A DNA stretch of 64,000 nucleotides from Marinobacter sp. BGYM27 (GCA_025153445.1 JANZNS010000009.1:1-64000), one strand, 5' to 3'; positions 1-9,079 are shown, numbered from the stretch's first letter. Numbers and translations: made by a program. The notes: a model not told the origin generated them from the letters alone.

Positions 1-1
1 G

Positions 2-106
2 GAGTACAACGATGAACGTCCCCACGATTCACTGGAAGACCTGACGCCATGGGAATACCTGGCGAAACACCAACGGGCGGAAAACTCTAATCAGCGGTGC
101 AACTGA
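2..106 (+). mobile_element. IS3-family transposase OrfB, C-terminal end only
   Basis: An open frame enters from the left edge and ends with TGA at 104-106. Its translation has the pattern YNDERPHDSLEDLTPWEYL, the C-terminal end of IS3-family DDE transposases (usual form YN-x-x-RPH-x-SL-x-x-x-TP-x-E). The final glutamate region of the rve/integrase domain should lie just outside the window. The element itself probably ends a few bases after the stop, perhaps at the ACA around 120-122, but the inverted repeat cannot be confirmed because the left end is missing. Whether the complete element upstream is intact cannot be told from here. Confidence 0.85.
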
Positions 107-411
107 AACAGGGATGTTTACAAGCCCACTTATCCATCCGCGCCTCATCAAGCTGAACCAACATGGCATAGCGACGGCCGCCCCATACTGCCAAGTGCGG
201 GGCTTCTATGGTGTCTGTTGAAGGCGTGTTTGGCAGGTCGGTGCAGGCTGTGGAGAGCGGCGAGAAGTTCTTAGTAGGCGCGGCGTTGGTGCCGTTGGAC
301 GCTGAACTTTGCCCGAGCTTGTTGTGGGCGTTTAAGCGGCTTGGCTCGGGGGACAAACCCTCAGGCCGCTCACATGTCCATGATAGGGTGCGTGAATGGC
401 TATATTGTTGG
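107..411. other. Intergenic stretch next to the IS end, no gene recognised
   Basis: About 300 bases between the transposase stop and the HPP gene. Open frames run on both strands (for example minus 87-356 and plus 208-579), but neither resembles a known family, one runs into the IS tail and the other into the antisense of the HPP gene. I see no tRNA, terminator or clear promoter. Confidence 0.5.
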
Positions 412-1041
412 CTAGGCCGGGTCGGGCGTACTTACTGGGGTTGCTCTGCTACTACGGCCACTCCAAACCGGATAAGCCAGTCCAGCCAGGCGATTGAAGA
501 CAAAGGCCTTGATCAGCAGAAGCAGTACACCTGCCATCAGCACCGGCAGTTGCTCTATCTGATGCATCAACCCCAGTGAAACGATCAGTGCAGTGGCGCC
601 GGCCGGTGGATGGGGCACCCGAAACCAGACCATCAGAAAACCGGTCGCGCCGAGTGATACAGCGGCTGCACCTACTCGAGCGAGATTCACGCCGTCTGCC
701 ATGGCTGAGGGGGCATCGTAGAGGCCGAACAGGTACAGGCTGGCAAAGCCCATCAGGGCGCCGATCAAGTGACCACAGAGTGTATTGCGAGGTGAGGCGG
801 CTTGAGCCATCGGTACGTGAAACAGGATAAAGGCGGTGGCGCCCAGTGACGGGAAGATGAAGGCTTCCTGCGTCAGCAGTGCGAGAAACGAGATCAGTGC
901 GATGCTGATGGTGCCGTTAACGAAACTGAAGCCTGCCATGACGGCGCGGTGGCTATAACGTTCGGTCAGCCGCTCAAGATGCAACTTTCGAAGCACGCCG
1001 GACACTAATTGCCAGCGCAGTCTTTCGTTCCTGATCCCCAT
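412..1041 (-). CDS. HPP family integral membrane protein
   Basis: A small polytopic inner-membrane protein of the HPP family. The family signature HPPAGAT is at residues 144-150, after a FPSLGATA segment at 63-70 that is also typical. Hydrophobic segments around 40-58, 62-80, 86-106, 122-142 and 165-185 suggest four to five membrane helices. HPP proteins are found in bacteria and plants; some have been linked to nitrite or other anion transport, but the substrate here is unknown. I start at the ATG preceded by GAGGG (209 residues). A longer frame reaches position 1236, but its first 65 residues translate a palindromic repeat and are very unlikely to be protein. The gene stands alone between an IS remnant and rsmE. 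Confidence 0.82.
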   Translation of the reverse strand: MGIRNERLRWQLVSGVLRKLHLERLTERYSHRAVMAGFSFVNGTISIALISFLALLTQEAFIFPSLGATAFILFHVPMAQAASPRNTLCGHLIGALMGFASLYLFGLYDAPSAMADGVNLARVGAAAVSLGATGFLMVWFRVPHPPAGATALIVSLGLMHQIEQLPVLMAGVLLLLIKAFVFNRLAGLAYPVWSGRSSRATPVSTPDPA

Positions 1042-1070
1042 TGATCCCTCGGTAACCTGATTTTCCCAGC

Positions 1071-1256
1071 GGAACCTCTGATTAAGTCTATTGGCGATTC
1101 CGGCTTTCAGGGAAAGCCCCTTTGGGCAAGTCTTGAGAGCCTTCCTGGCTGCGTTGCGAACCTTGGCAAGGGCTAGGGCCATTGCCGGCGATCCGCGCCT
1201 TGCCAGGAAGGCTCTCAAGATTTGCAGAATCGCCAATAGACTTGATCAGAGATTCC
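1071..1256. repeat. MITE-like palindromic repeat element with 30-base terminal inverted repeats
   Basis: The ends 1071-1100 and 1227-1256 are inverted copies that match at 28 of 30 bases; both contain the core CTATTGGCGATTC. A second, perfect 18-base inverted pair lies inside (1132-1149 with 1202-1219), so the whole 186-base unit can fold into a long interrupted hairpin. It lies just upstream of the HPP gene and yields open frames on both strands that are artefacts of its symmetry. No obvious target-site duplication flanks it. A related end occurs near 7626-7646. Confidence 0.8.
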
Positions 1257-1345
1257 CTAACGGCCGCGGATCATACGCGCTATTTTGGTGCAATGGAAAC
1301 GGGGTTGTTTAATAAGTGATCTTGATCAAGTCGGGGCGAGAGGGA

Positions 1346-2065
1346 TTACTGGCAGCTGTCGAATAGCCGACTGACCAGCACCGGCACAGCGGTTTCGACT
1401 CGCAGGATGCGGGGGCCGAGGTGAACCGCTTCGGCGCCAGCTTCTATCAGCTTGTCGACTTCATAAGGAATAAAGCCGCCTTCGGGGCCGATGCAGAGAG
1501 TGGTTGGTTCGTTGATATGAGTCGGGCAGGGCTTTGACATGCCGGGGTGGGCGACAATGCCTCGCCTGCCGGCCATCAAGGCGGGAAGTTCATCTTCAAC
1601 GAACGGCTTGAAGCGTTTGCGGATCTGTACGGTCGGCATCCGGGTGTCTCGGGCCTGTTCAAGCCCGAGTGTCAGGTTTTCCCTGAGGTGGGCGTCTGAG
1701 AGCCAGGGCGTTTGCCAGAAGCTTTTTTCCACCTTGTAGGCATGGATCAGCCAGATGTCCTTAACGCCGAGCGCGGCACAGGTTTGTAGCACCCGGCGGA
1801 ACATTTTCGGGCGTGGCATGGCCAGTATCAGGGTCAATGGCAGCGATGCCGGCGGCTGTTCCGTGAAGCTCACGCTCAACTCGATGGCATCGGCGGACAG
1901 GCTTTCGACAATGCCGGTGCCTATTCGGTCGTTTACCCTGCCGACCGGAACGGTGTCACCAACTGACGACTTGAGTACGGATTCGAGGTGCTCCCGGCGG
2001 CGGCCTGTCAGGCGCACGCGATCCGGGGCAATAAAGTCCTCATCAAACAGTAAACCGAGGTTCAT
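1346..2065 (-). CDS. rsmE: 16S rRNA (uracil(1498)-N(3))-methyltransferase RsmE
   Basis: RsmE methylates N3 of U1498 in 16S rRNA in the assembled 30S subunit, using S-adenosylmethionine. The 239-residue length is usual. An N-terminal PUA-like part is followed by the SPOUT domain, whose knot carries the signature CIGPEGGF (about 191-198) and LGPRILRVETA (about 216-226), both diagnostic of RsmE. Its ATG overlaps the tatC stop by four bases, so it is the last gene of the minus-strand run that begins at ubiE. This tat-rsmE junction suggests co-transcription rather than functional linkage. Confidence 0.96.
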   Translation of the reverse strand: MNLGLLFDEDFIAPDRVRLTGRRREHLESVLKSSVGDTVPVGRVNDRIGTGIVESLSADAIELSVSFTEQPPASLPLTLILAMPRPKMFRRVLQTCAALGVKDIWLIHAYKVEKSFWQTPWLSDAHLRENLTLGLEQARDTRMPTVQIRKRFKPFVEDELPALMAGRRGIVAHPGMSKPCPTHINEPTTLCIGPEGGFIPYEVDKLIEAGAEAVHLGPRILRVETAVPVLVSRLFDSCQ

Positions 2066-2874
2066 TGTTCGGGTGAATCTTCTTCAATGTCCCTGCGGCG
2101 CGTGGCGAATCGGCTGAACAGGATGCCGATTTCGAACAGGAGCCACATCGGCACAGCAAGAAGCGTTTGGGAAATGATGTCCGGCGGGGTCAGCAGCATG
2201 CCGACAATAAAACAGCCGACGACCACGTAAGGTCTCTTGGCGGCGAGATCTGCCGGTGTTGTGATGCCGGACAGCACCATCAGGATGGTGGCGATGGGGA
2301 TTTCAAAGGCAACGCCGAAGGCAAAGAACATCTTCAGCACGAAATTGAGGTAGCTGTTGATGTCGGGTAGCTCGGATATACCTTCCGGCCCCACCGAAGT
2401 GAAGAAACCGAATACCAGCGGAAACACCACGAAATAGGCAAACACGGCGCCGAGATAGAATAACAACACGGACGAAGCGAGCAGCGGGAAGGCCAGCTTC
2501 TTCTCGTGCTTGTACAGGCCGGGCGCGATGAAGCTCCAGATCTGGTACAGAATGTACGGAATGGCGATAAAGACAGCGACCACCAGCGCCAGTTTCAATG
2601 GGGCGAAGAACGGCGAGGTCACGTCTGTCGCGATCATCATCTGCCCTTCGGGCAGCAAGTCGCGCAGGGGTTGGGAGAGCCAGAGGTAAAGCTCGTTGGC
2701 AAACGGGTAGACGGCGGCAAAGCAAATCAGAACCGCCAGTACAACTCGCAGAAGCCGGTTGCGCAGCTCCAGCAGGTGATCTATCAATGACATTTCCTGA
2801 TGAATGTCCTGATCGCCTTCAGGGCGCTCTGTTTCAGACGAAGACACGGTATCTCCAGCGGGCTTTGGCGTCAC
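2062..2874 (-). CDS. tatC: Sec-independent protein translocase TatC
   Basis: Core receptor of the twin-arginine translocase in the inner membrane; with TatB it binds RR signal peptides of folded cofactor-containing proteins. The 270-residue protein has six hydrophobic helices after a 30-residue polar N-terminus, with the family features SLIDHLLELRNRLLR near the first helix and a FEIPI-type segment in the middle (AFEIPIATI). It starts at GTG overlapping the tatB stop by four bases (GTGA) and ends overlapping rsmE by four, which implies translational coupling. The acidic tail ending EEDSPEQ is cytoplasmic. Confidence 0.97.
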   Translation of the reverse strand: MTPKPAGDTVSSSETERPEGDQDIHQEMSLIDHLLELRNRLLRVVLAVLICFAAVYPFANELYLWLSQPLRDLLPEGQMMIATDVTSPFFAPLKLALVVAVFIAIPYILYQIWSFIAPGLYKHEKKLAFPLLASSVLLFYLGAVFAYFVVFPLVFGFFTSVGPEGISELPDINSYLNFVLKMFFAFGVAFEIPIATILMVLSGITTPADLAAKRPYVVVGCFIVGMLLTPPDIISQTLLAVPMWLLFEIGILFSRFATRRRDIEEDSPEQ

Positions 2875-3263
2875 TTGCGGGCATCGGGTGTTGATTCGGT
2901 TGGCTTGTCAGCCGGGCTTTGTGCATCGGCATGGTGCGGGTCACTGGGCTCCGGTGAAACAGAAGAGGTGCCTTTGTCCTGGGGCATAATCAGGTGCTCG
3001 TAGCTGCGCGCTTCCGCGAGTCCTTTCCGCACATTGTCCTGGACGCCCTCGAGATCAATACCGCCTTCCTTGCGGAGCTGCTCTTTGAGGTCCTCAGCCT
3101 TGATCTGACGATCCAGCTCCGAGGTGAACTGGCGCATCATCCGACGCGCCCGCCCGACCCAATGACCGGCGGTACGCGCGGCACCTGGCAGGCGCTCGGG
3201 GCCGAGAACCAGCAAGGCGATGACCCCGCAAATGAGGACTTCAAGAAAGCCTATATCGAACAT
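2871..3263 (-). CDS. tatB: Sec-independent protein translocase TatB
   Basis: Second subunit of the Tat receptor complex. The 130-residue protein begins MFDIGFLEVLICGVIALLVL, a single N-terminal membrane helix followed by the hinge GPERLPGAARTAG, which is the TatB signature (the E and the GPE-R-L-P motif separate it from TatA). A long amphipathic helix follows with RRMMRQF and a charged, low-complexity C-terminal tail. It lies 11 bases after tatA and overlaps tatC by four bases, giving the usual tatABC order. Confidence 0.96.
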   Translation of the reverse strand: MFDIGFLEVLICGVIALLVLGPERLPGAARTAGHWVGRARRMMRQFTSELDRQIKAEDLKEQLRKEGGIDLEGVQDNVRKGLAEARSYEHLIMPQDKGTSSVSPEPSDPHHADAQSPADKPTESTPDARK

Positions 3264-3274
3264 TCAGCAACGAC

Positions 3275-3511
3275 TCAGCTGTGGGTCTTGGTCTTGTCTT
3301 CCGTGGTTTCGGCTTTGGATTCATAGACGTTGCTCTTTTTTTCGCTATCGAGCGCGTCGTCATCCTTTTTCTCGTCTTCATCACTCATGGATTTTTTGAA
3401 CCCACGTACGGCGCCGCCCAGGTCTGTGCCGATGTTGCGCAGTTTTTTCGTTCCGAATAACAGCACGACAATGCCGAGAACAATAAGAAGTTGCCAGATA
3501 CTGATACCCAT
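3275..3511 (-). CDS. tatA: Sec-independent protein translocase TatA
   Basis: Pore-forming subunit that polymerises at the TatBC receptor. At 78 residues it has the expected form: a short N-terminal membrane helix ([20 protein letters not shown]), the [14 protein letters not shown] hinge and amphipathic helix, then a lysine/aspartate/glutamate-rich tail. The start ATG has a GAGG-type ribosome site (CGAGGAACCCGAC upstream). It follows hisE by 83 bases and opens the tat part of the minus-strand run. Confidence 0.96.
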   Translation of the reverse strand: MGISIWQLLIVLGIVVLLFGTKKLRNIGTDLGGAVRGFKKSMSDEDEKKDDDALDSEKKSNVYESKAETTEDKTKTHS

Positions 3512-3594
3512 GTCGGGTTCCTCGTGTCATTCAGGTTTTGATGGCGTTCATTGTACGCCAACTTTAGAGCATTCACATAAGCGCTTCGTGGACA

Positions 3595-3942
3595 CTATTC
3601 CGAGGTTCGTGATGCCTTTTCTTCAAGTCCGGACAGATCGAAGCGCCGGGCCAGTTCATCCAGAATGTCCTGCGGTCCCAGATTCAGGTGCGACAGCATG
3701 ATCAGCGAGTGAAACCACAGGTCGGTGGTCTCTCCGATCAGTTCCCGGGTGTCGCCAGAACGTTCGGCATCTTTGGCTGCGATCAGCGTTTCGGTGCACT
3801 CTTCGCCGACCTTCTCAAGGATCTTGTTCAGGCCCTTGTGATGAAGACTGGCGACATAAGAGCTGTCAGGACTGGCAGATTTGCGAGCCTCAAGCACTTC
3901 GGCAAGCGCAACAAGCACATCTTGCGGTGTCTGTTGGGTCAT
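3595..3942 (-). CDS. hisE: Phosphoribosyl-ATP pyrophosphatase HisE
   Basis: Second step of histidine synthesis: hydrolysis of phosphoribosyl-ATP to phosphoribosyl-AMP and pyrophosphate. This 115-residue all-helical MazG-type enzyme has the metal-binding motif EKVGEECTE (about residues 43-51) and a second acidic helix with [11 protein letters not shown]. In enterobacteria HisE is fused to HisI; here they are separate genes overlapping by four bases, as in pseudomonads. It lies between hisI and tatA, an arrangement conserved in Pseudomonas and Marinobacter-type genomes. Confidence 0.95.
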   Translation of the reverse strand: MTQQTPQDVLVALAEVLEARKSASPDSSYVASLHHKGLNKILEKVGEECTETLIAAKDAERSGDTRELIGETTDLWFHSLIMLSHLNLGPQDILDELARRFDLSGLEEKASRTSE

Positions 3943-4391
3943 GACGGCGAGTCTCCGCTGTGTCCGTAGATAGCATCAGGATCTTTTAGAACCGGTTCGA
4001 CGGCGACCCAGTGTCCGGCCTCCAGTTTGCTGAAAAAGCAGCTGCGGCGGCCGGTATGGCAGGCGATGCCGCCGACCTGGTCGACTTTGAGCACGATCAC
4101 GTCAGCATCGCAATCCAGGCGTATTTCCGAGACATGCTGAACGTGCCCGGATGACTCGCCTTTGCGCCAGAGTTTATTCCGTGAACGTGACCAGTAGATT
4201 GCACGCTGTTCGCGAGCGGTCAGTTCCAGGGCTTCGCGGTTCATCCAGGCCATCATCAGAATATCGCCATTGGCCTGATCCTGCGCGATAGCAGGTATCA
4301 GGCCCTGGTCGTCCCATTTGATGGCATCAAGCCAGTCGGTGGGCGCGGTGTCTGTTGTTGCGTCAGTGGCGTCGGGCTTCAGAAAATCCAT
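3939..4391 (-). CDS. hisI: Phosphoribosyl-AMP cyclohydrolase HisI
   Basis: Third step of histidine synthesis: opening of the adenine ring of phosphoribosyl-AMP. Recognisable motifs are [10 protein letters not shown] near residue 47, [17 protein letters not shown] (substrate loop), LDCDADV (Mg-binding aspartates and a zinc cysteine) and [10 protein letters not shown] (remaining zinc cysteines). At 150 residues it is slightly longer than the minimal enzyme because of a 20-residue N-terminal tail rich in Asp and Thr. I prefer the ATG at 4391 over the GTG one codon earlier; no strong ribosome site decides it. Its end overlaps the hisE start. Confidence 0.95.
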   Translation of the reverse strand: MDFLKPDATDATTDTAPTDWLDAIKWDDQGLIPAIAQDQANGDILMMAWMNREALELTAREQRAIYWSRSRNKLWRKGESSGHVQHVSEIRLDCDADVIVLKVDQVGGIACHTGRRSCFFSKLEAGHWVAVEPVLKDPDAIYGHSGDSPS

Positions 4392-4418
4392 CACATCTAT
4401 CCAGTCAGGTCTGATCGG

Positions 4419-6071
4419 TCAAAGTTCAGAGCGGCTGCGGCCAAGCAGCAGCCAGCCGCCTGCAGCGAGCAAGATCCACCCTTGTACTGGTATCGTCTGA
4501 AGCGATTGCCAGTCGACCTGTTGGGTGGTCAGCCAGGCGCCGCCAATGCAGGCGACGGCCAGCACCGTGCGGCGAAGGTTGCGCTGGCGTGAGCGTTCGG
4601 CTCGCTGTAAAGCGTCCAGTGTAGCCTGATCCGGGCCTGTCGGGCGATTCAGGTCGCGAATTTGCAGCAGGGCGTCGTGCACCAGTTGCGGCATTTCCGG
4701 AGACTGTTCAAGCCAGGACGGAAGGTGCTCTTTCAAGGCTTTAAACATGCCCGGTGGCCCGATGCGCTTGCGCATCCAGGCTTCAAGATAGGGCTGCGCG
4801 GTACTCCACAGATCGAGATCAGGATACAGCTGGCGTCCCAGGCCTTCGACGTTTAGCAGGGTTTTTTGCAGCAGGACGAGCTGCGGCTGAACTTCCATTT
4901 CAAAGCGCCGGGCCGTCTGGAACAGGCGTAACAGGAAGTGGCCGAAGGAGATTTCTTTCAGGGGCCGCTCGAAGATGGGTTCGCACACGGTACGGATCGC
5001 GGCTTCGAATTCGTTGACGCGGGTGTGGGCCGGCACCCAGCCGGATTGCACGTGCAGCTCCGCCACCTGACGGTAATCCCGCCGGAAGAAGGCGAGCAGG
5101 TTGCGCGCAAGATAGCTTTGGTCTTCCGGCGCCAACGTACCGACGATGCCGAAGTCTATTGCGATGTAGCGCGGGTCCTGCGGGTTGCTGGCGTCAACGA
5201 AAATGTTGCCGGGGTGCATGTCGGCGTGGAAGAAGCTGTCGCGGAACACCTGAGTAAAGAAAATCTCGACGCCTTTCTCGGCCAGCACTTTCATATCGAC
5301 ACCCGCAGCCCGCAGGGCGTCCGTGTCGGCGACGGGAATGCCCTGAATCCGCTCCATCACCAGCACGGACTGCTTGGTGTAATCCCAGAATATCTCCGGA
5401 ATATAGATCAGCGAGGAGCCGTCAAAGTTGCGGCGCAGCTGGCTGGCGTTGGCCGCTTCGCGCTGCATGTCCAGTTCATCGTGGATGGTTTGCTCGTAGT
5501 CTTCCACAACGTCCATCGGGCGCAGTCGGCGACCTTCAGACCAGTAGCGTTGCAGCGCTGAGGCCATCATGCGCATCAGGGAAATGTCCTGATTAATCAC
5601 CTTTTCGATGCCCGGTCGAATCACTTTGACGACCACTGACTGCCCGCTGAGCAGAGTGGCGGCATGTACCTGGGCAACGGAAGCGGAAGCCATCGGGTTG
5701 CTGTCAAAAGTCTGGAACAGCGTGCCGACGGGTTGTCCGAGGGAGCGCTCGATAATCGCCTGGGCCTGGCTGCCAGGGAAAGGCGGCACCCGATCCTGAA
5801 GATGCGCCAGCGCCAGCGCCATGTCGTCGGGCAGCAAGTCGCGGCGGGTGGACAGGATCTGGCCGAACTTGATGAAAATCGGGCCCAGTTCTTCCAGTGC
5901 GAGTCTGAGCCGGTCACCGCGGGAGTGCTTGGGCTGTGGAAAGAAATGCCAGGGTGCCAGAGCCAGCAACACGCGCAGGAACGGCGGTAAATCGCTAAGG
6001 GGAATGAATTCGTCCAGGCGATATTTGCTGAACACCCAGGCAATGCGAAACAGGCGTTTAATGCGGGTCAC
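4419..6071 (-). CDS. ubiB: Ubiquinone biosynthesis regulatory ATPase/kinase UbiB
   Basis: Member of the ABC1/ADCK/UbiB atypical kinase family, needed for ubiquinone synthesis and thought to help extract or present lipid intermediates to the UbiE-I complex. The 550-residue protein has the KxGQ region [16 protein letters not shown] (about 64-80) that distinguishes UbiB kinases from canonical ones, a VVVKVIRPG lysine segment, the HADMHPGNI catalytic loop and AIDFGIVG. Two hydrophobic helices at the C-terminus (about 505-545) anchor it in the inner membrane. It starts at GTG overlapping the ubiJ stop by four bases (GTGA). Confidence 0.96.
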   Translation of the reverse strand: MTRIKRLFRIAWVFSKYRLDEFIPLSDLPPFLRVLLALAPWHFFPQPKHSRGDRLRLALEELGPIFIKFGQILSTRRDLLPDDMALALAHLQDRVPPFPGSQAQAIIERSLGQPVGTLFQTFDSNPMASASVAQVHAATLLSGQSVVVKVIRPGIEKVINQDISLMRMMASALQRYWSEGRRLRPMDVVEDYEQTIHDELDMQREAANASQLRRNFDGSSLIYIPEIFWDYTKQSVLVMERIQGIPVADTDALRAAGVDMKVLAEKGVEIFFTQVFRDSFFHADMHPGNIFVDASNPQDPRYIAIDFGIVGTLAPEDQSYLARNLLAFFRRDYRQVAELHVQSGWVPAHTRVNEFEAAIRTVCEPIFERPLKEISFGHFLLRLFQTARRFEMEVQPQLVLLQKTLLNVEGLGRQLYPDLDLWSTAQPYLEAWMRKRIGPPGMFKALKEHLPSWLEQSPEMPQLVHDALLQIRDLNRPTGPDQATLDALQRAERSRQRNLRRTVLAVACIGGAWLTTQQVDWQSLQTIPVQGWILLAAGGWLLLGRSRSEL

Positions 6072-6712
6072 GACGGCTCCGTCGGTTCAGAGGCGGCTTT
6101 TAGCCGGTTTTCCAGATATTGAATGCGGGCAGCAAGACGGTCTGATTGCAGGTTCAGCTGATCAATATCTTCAAAGGTTGCGGATAGTTCGTTGCGTCCG
6201 GGCAGGCTGCCGGATTCTTCGTGGATGTATTCTTCCACGCTGGCACTCAGTGAACGAAAGGCCTGCCGCTGCCAGCCCAGTGCGCCGCGTACTCGTTGGC
6301 CAATGAAGTGCGCCGGGATATCACCTATGTGGCCGGCCAATGCGGCCTCCCAATCAGGGTTGAGGTCTGCCATGGCCCGTTGCAGGGCGTGGGCGCTACC
6401 GACATCGCCCTGCACGGTCAGCCTGCCATCGCTGAAGACCCGGTCATCACCCTGTGCCAGCGCGGCAAATGCAAAGGGTCGCCCGCTAACGGTAACAGCG
6501 GGGGCCTCCGGCTCGATACTGCCCACCTGAACCCGGTCCTTGACCTGCTGCAGCGAGAGCACCATGCCAGTGGTTTCAATTCTGAATGCGACGGGTCGCG
6601 CAAGCGCTGCCAGCAGCATGTCGCGTCCGGCCGGATCGAGTTGCAGCGTTCGATTCAGCGCCTGCTCAATAACCTGCGTAATCGCCGCTTGCAGCGTGGG
6701 GCCCGGAAACAT
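6068..6712 (-). CDS. ubiJ: Ubiquinone biosynthesis accessory factor UbiJ
   Basis: UbiJ is a lipid-binding SCP2-domain protein that carries ubiquinone intermediates for the soluble Ubi complex. At 214 residues it fits the family: an SCP2-like domain (about 30-130) with the pattern [12 protein letters not shown], then a C-terminal coiled coil ([20 protein letters not shown], about 182-201). It has no catalytic motif. Its ATG overlaps the ubiE stop by one base, and its end overlaps ubiB, giving the standard order ubiE-ubiJ-ubiB. Confidence 0.93.
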   Translation of the reverse strand: MFPGPTLQAAITQVIEQALNRTLQLDPAGRDMLLAALARPVAFRIETTGMVLSLQQVKDRVQVGSIEPEAPAVTVSGRPFAFAALAQGDDRVFSDGRLTVQGDVGSAHALQRAMADLNPDWEAALAGHIGDIPAHFIGQRVRGALGWQRQAFRSLSASVEEYIHEESGSLPGRNELSATFEDIDQLNLQSDRLAARIQYLENRLKAASEPTEPS

Positions 6713-7503
6713 CAGGGCTTGGTGCCCACATGAAGGGCGACGACGCCGCCGGTCATGTTGTGATAGCGGGTGTTTACAAAACCGGCCTCGTCCATCATGG
6801 ATTTCAGGGTGTCCTGATCCGGGTGCATGCGAATCGATTCGGCTAGATACTTGTAGCTTTCGGAATCGCCGGCAATGAGCTGGCCCATCAGTGGCAGTGC
6901 GTTGAAGGAGTACAGGTCATAAGCCTTGTTCAGCAGCGGGTTGGTGGGCTTGGAGAATTCCAGCACCATCAGCTTGCCGCCTGGCTTGAGTACCCGTGCC
7001 ATATCGCGCAGGGCCTGATCCTTGTCCGTCACGTTACGCAGGCCAAACGCGATGCTGACGGCGTTGAAGCTGTTGTCCGGGAATGGCAGGTGCTCGGCAT
7101 CAGCCTGCACGTATTCAATATTACCAACATAGCCCCGATCCGTTAGACGGCTGCGGCCAACCTGCAGCATGGACGCGTTGATGTCCGCAAGTACGACCTG
7201 GCCATCCTTGCCCACCAGATCTGAAAATTTCATGGTCAGATCGCCCGTGCCACCGGCGATATCGAGCACGCGGTGGCCCGGACGCACGCCGCTCAGCTCG
7301 ATGGTGAAGCGTTTCCACAGCCGATGAATCCCCATCGACATCAGATCGTTCATGACATCGTATTTGCCTGCGACCGAATGGAACACCTCGGCAACTTGCC
7401 CGGCCTTTTCCTGCTTGTTGACCTGACGGAATCCGAAATGGGTCGTGTCGCCATCGTTACCCTGAGGGGCGGGTGCGGATTGATGTGTCTGAGGGTCAGT
7501 CAT
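6712..7503 (-). CDS. ubiE: Bifunctional demethylmenaquinone/2-polyprenyl-6-methoxy-1,4-benzoquinol methyltransferase UbiE
   Basis: Class I SAM-dependent C-methyltransferase acting in ubiquinone (and, where present, menaquinone) synthesis. Motif I is [12 protein letters not shown] and later family patterns are [17 protein letters not shown] near the N-terminus and [11 protein letters not shown] in the middle, all specific for UbiE. I start at the ATG preceded by AGGAAA at good spacing (263 residues); an upstream in-frame TTG at 7557 would add 18 residues and lacks such a site. It heads the long minus-strand run through rsmE. Confidence 0.96.
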   Translation of the reverse strand: MTDPQTHQSAPAPQGNDGDTTHFGFRQVNKQEKAGQVAEVFHSVAGKYDVMNDLMSMGIHRLWKRFTIELSGVRPGHRVLDIAGGTGDLTMKFSDLVGKDGQVVLADINASMLQVGRSRLTDRGYVGNIEYVQADAEHLPFPDNSFNAVSIAFGLRNVTDKDQALRDMARVLKPGGKLMVLEFSKPTNPLLNKAYDLYSFNALPLMGQLIAGDSESYKYLAESIRMHPDQDTLKSMMDEAGFVNTRYHNMTGGVVALHVGTKP

Positions 7504-7846
7504 GGTCGGTTTCCTGTCAGAGGTGCCGGGGAATTGATCAGCATTTCCCTTGTTCAAACCTGTATTCTAACGGCCAGGCCGCAGGCTACAAGCAGCAAGT
7601 CGTGCAAGCGTGAATTTAGGCGCCCCTGATTCGGTCTATTGGCGATTCAGAGACTCACGTAAAGCCCTTGCGGAGAGGTACTCTCGACTTGCTTTACTGC
7701 CGATGAACTTTAGAGGAGATTCTCTGGCGTGCTTGCACCGGTCGTTTATTTTCTTAAACTTCTTCAGATCACTTCACCAGAATACGGTACGGAGCGCGCA
7801 TTGTGCCGGTTCCATTTGGCCGTTTTCTGATTATTCGGGATCTTTC
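7504..7846. other. Divergent intergenic region with a partial repeat copy
   Basis: The region holds the back-to-back promoters for ubiE and the PHA-system gene, though I cannot place -35/-10 boxes with confidence. At 7626-7646 there is a stretch containing CTATTGGCGATTC preceded by CTGATT, matching the ends of the palindromic element at 1071-1256, and AAAGCCC follows about 20 bases on in both. A frame running from 7610 into the PHA gene is not supported as coding. Confidence 0.5.
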
Positions 7847-8128
7847 ATGTCTTCAATTGATATCAACCGCCGCCATTCACTCGATCACGATCACGCGCGG
7901 AACGCGGCAGAAACACTGGCGAAGGATCTGTCAAAACAGTTTGACGTTGATTACAACTGGGACGGTGATGTGCTGCGGTTCAAGCGCTCAGGGGTGAAAG
8001 GCCACCTGAATGTCTTGCCGGAGGAGTTGCAGGTGCACCTGGAGCTGGGGCTGATGCTGCGTCCGTTCCGTTCGCGGATTGAATCTGAAATCAACTCGCA
8101 GCTGGATAATCTGACCGGCAAGGCCTGA
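7847..8128 (+). CDS. Polyhydroxyalkanoic acid system family protein (PHA_gran_rgn type)
   Basis: A 93-residue soluble protein of the family often annotated as PHA system or PHA granule-associated protein (TIGR02610-like). The pattern is MSSIDINRRHSLDHDHARN, then a central VDYNWDGDVLRFKRSGVKGHL and a C-terminal LGLMLRPFRSRIESEI, all typical. It shares the fold of small START/SRPBCC-like proteins (family knowledge). The usual neighbour in Pseudomonas is also ubiE, on the opposite strand. I start at the ATG that begins the conserved domain; 79 further upstream in-frame residues look non-coding. A role at storage granules is inferred only from family naming. Confidence 0.85.
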   Translation: MSSIDINRRHSLDHDHARNAAETLAKDLSKQFDVDYNWDGDVLRFKRSGVKGHLNVLPEELQVHLELGLMLRPFRSRIESEINSQLDNLTGKA

Positions 8129-8152
8129 CGCACCTACCAGCGGCCAGCGGCA

Positions 8153-9079
8153 TCAGCCCTGAGCTGATGCCTGCAACAAACTCTCCAGCGATGGCACCCA
8201 TTCTTTGCTGTCCAGAGTTATGAAGTGGCTCGGCGCCTCGGTTTCGATGATGCGCATGGTTGTCGGGCTCTGGCGAGCACTTGCCAGCATGGCGCTGCGG
8301 TCAAGAATACGATCGACCTGTGGTATCAGAAAGGTGCCGTGGCGGACTTCGCTGTAGATATCCGTAGGCGTGCGTTCCATCCATTCCATGATGTTTTCGA
8401 TGTTCCGCACAATGGTCAGATGATCACGGGTTGCCGAGAACAAATGCCCCAGCAGCTGCTTTTTGCGGGGATTCATCTTGCCGAAGAAGGTCTGACCGTA
8501 GGCCGATGAGGGCGCCGAGTTGATCAGGCGGATAAGCCAGGGCCACATGCCGTGGCTGACAGGCTCCAGCAGCGTGGTGACCAGTGCATGCAACTTGCCC
8601 TGGGGCAATACCGGTGCCTCCAGAATGATTTCCACATTCTCAAAAAGCTCTGGGCGCTGCCTCAAAGCCTCCAGAATCACGGCGCCGCCGCGGGAATGAC
8701 CATGCAGTCGCACCCTGTTGGTTGTCGGCAGGTTCGCCAGCGCCTGTGTCAGGATGCAGGCGTCATATTCGATGGTCGCTTCAAGGTATTTAATCTGCAC
8801 TTCCCAGTCAGGGGTTTCAGGTGTCACGCCATTGACGGGGATGTGGTAGTTACTGCAGGTCAGCAGGATGAGCTCGGTAGTCGGGGCTTCGTAGGCTTGT
8901 GTGAAGTAACAGTGATTTTCCAGAAAGCCATGCACGCCAATAACTGTCTGTTCCGCCTCACCACTGTGGTTGCGAACAGAGACCGCGCCTTTGCCGACGC
9001 GATAAACGCGCCCGGAGAACATCTCCGAGTAGACATTGTCGATCGGTTTGATCAACTTGCGAACGTGGCTAGCTTTCAT
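8153..9079 (-). CDS. Alpha/beta-hydrolase fold protein
   Basis: A 308-residue serine hydrolase, probably cytoplasmic, since no signal peptide is seen. The oxyanion strand IGVHGFLENH is at about 47-56, the nucleophile elbow GHSRGG puts the serine at 129, and a late SHFITLDS offers the histidine at about 285. The acid residue is probably in the D-rich segment before it. The substrate is unknown. It ends 24 bases from the convergent PHA-system gene and starts opposite a WS/DGAT gene, so an esterase or lipase role in storage-lipid turnover is a reasonable but untested inference. Confidence 0.85.
   Translation of the reverse strand: MKASHVRKLIKPIDNVYSEMFSGRVYRVGKGAVSVRNHSGEAEQTVIGVHGFLENHCYFTQAYEAPTTELILLTCSNYHIPVNGVTPETPDWEVQIKYLEATIEYDACILTQALANLPTTNRVRLHGHSRGGAVILEALRQRPELFENVEIILEAPVLPQGKLHALVTTLLEPVSHGMWPWLIRLINSAPSSAYGQTFFGKMNPRKKQLLGHLFSATRDHLTIVRNIENIMEWMERTPTDIYSEVRHGTFLIPQVDRILDRSAMLASARQSPTTMRIIETEAPSHFITLDSKEWVPSLESLLQASAQG

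Noticed and set aside
87-579. Open frames on both strands next to the IS tail (minus 87-356, plus 208-579)
   Set aside because: No recognised family; one overlaps the IS end, the other runs antisense into the HPP gene; no ribosome sites seen.
1042-1236. N-terminal extension of the HPP protein by 65 residues
   Set aside because: It translates the palindromic repeat; a supported ATG with a ribosome site lies at 1041 and the extension is Arg/Ala-rich, non-membrane sequence.
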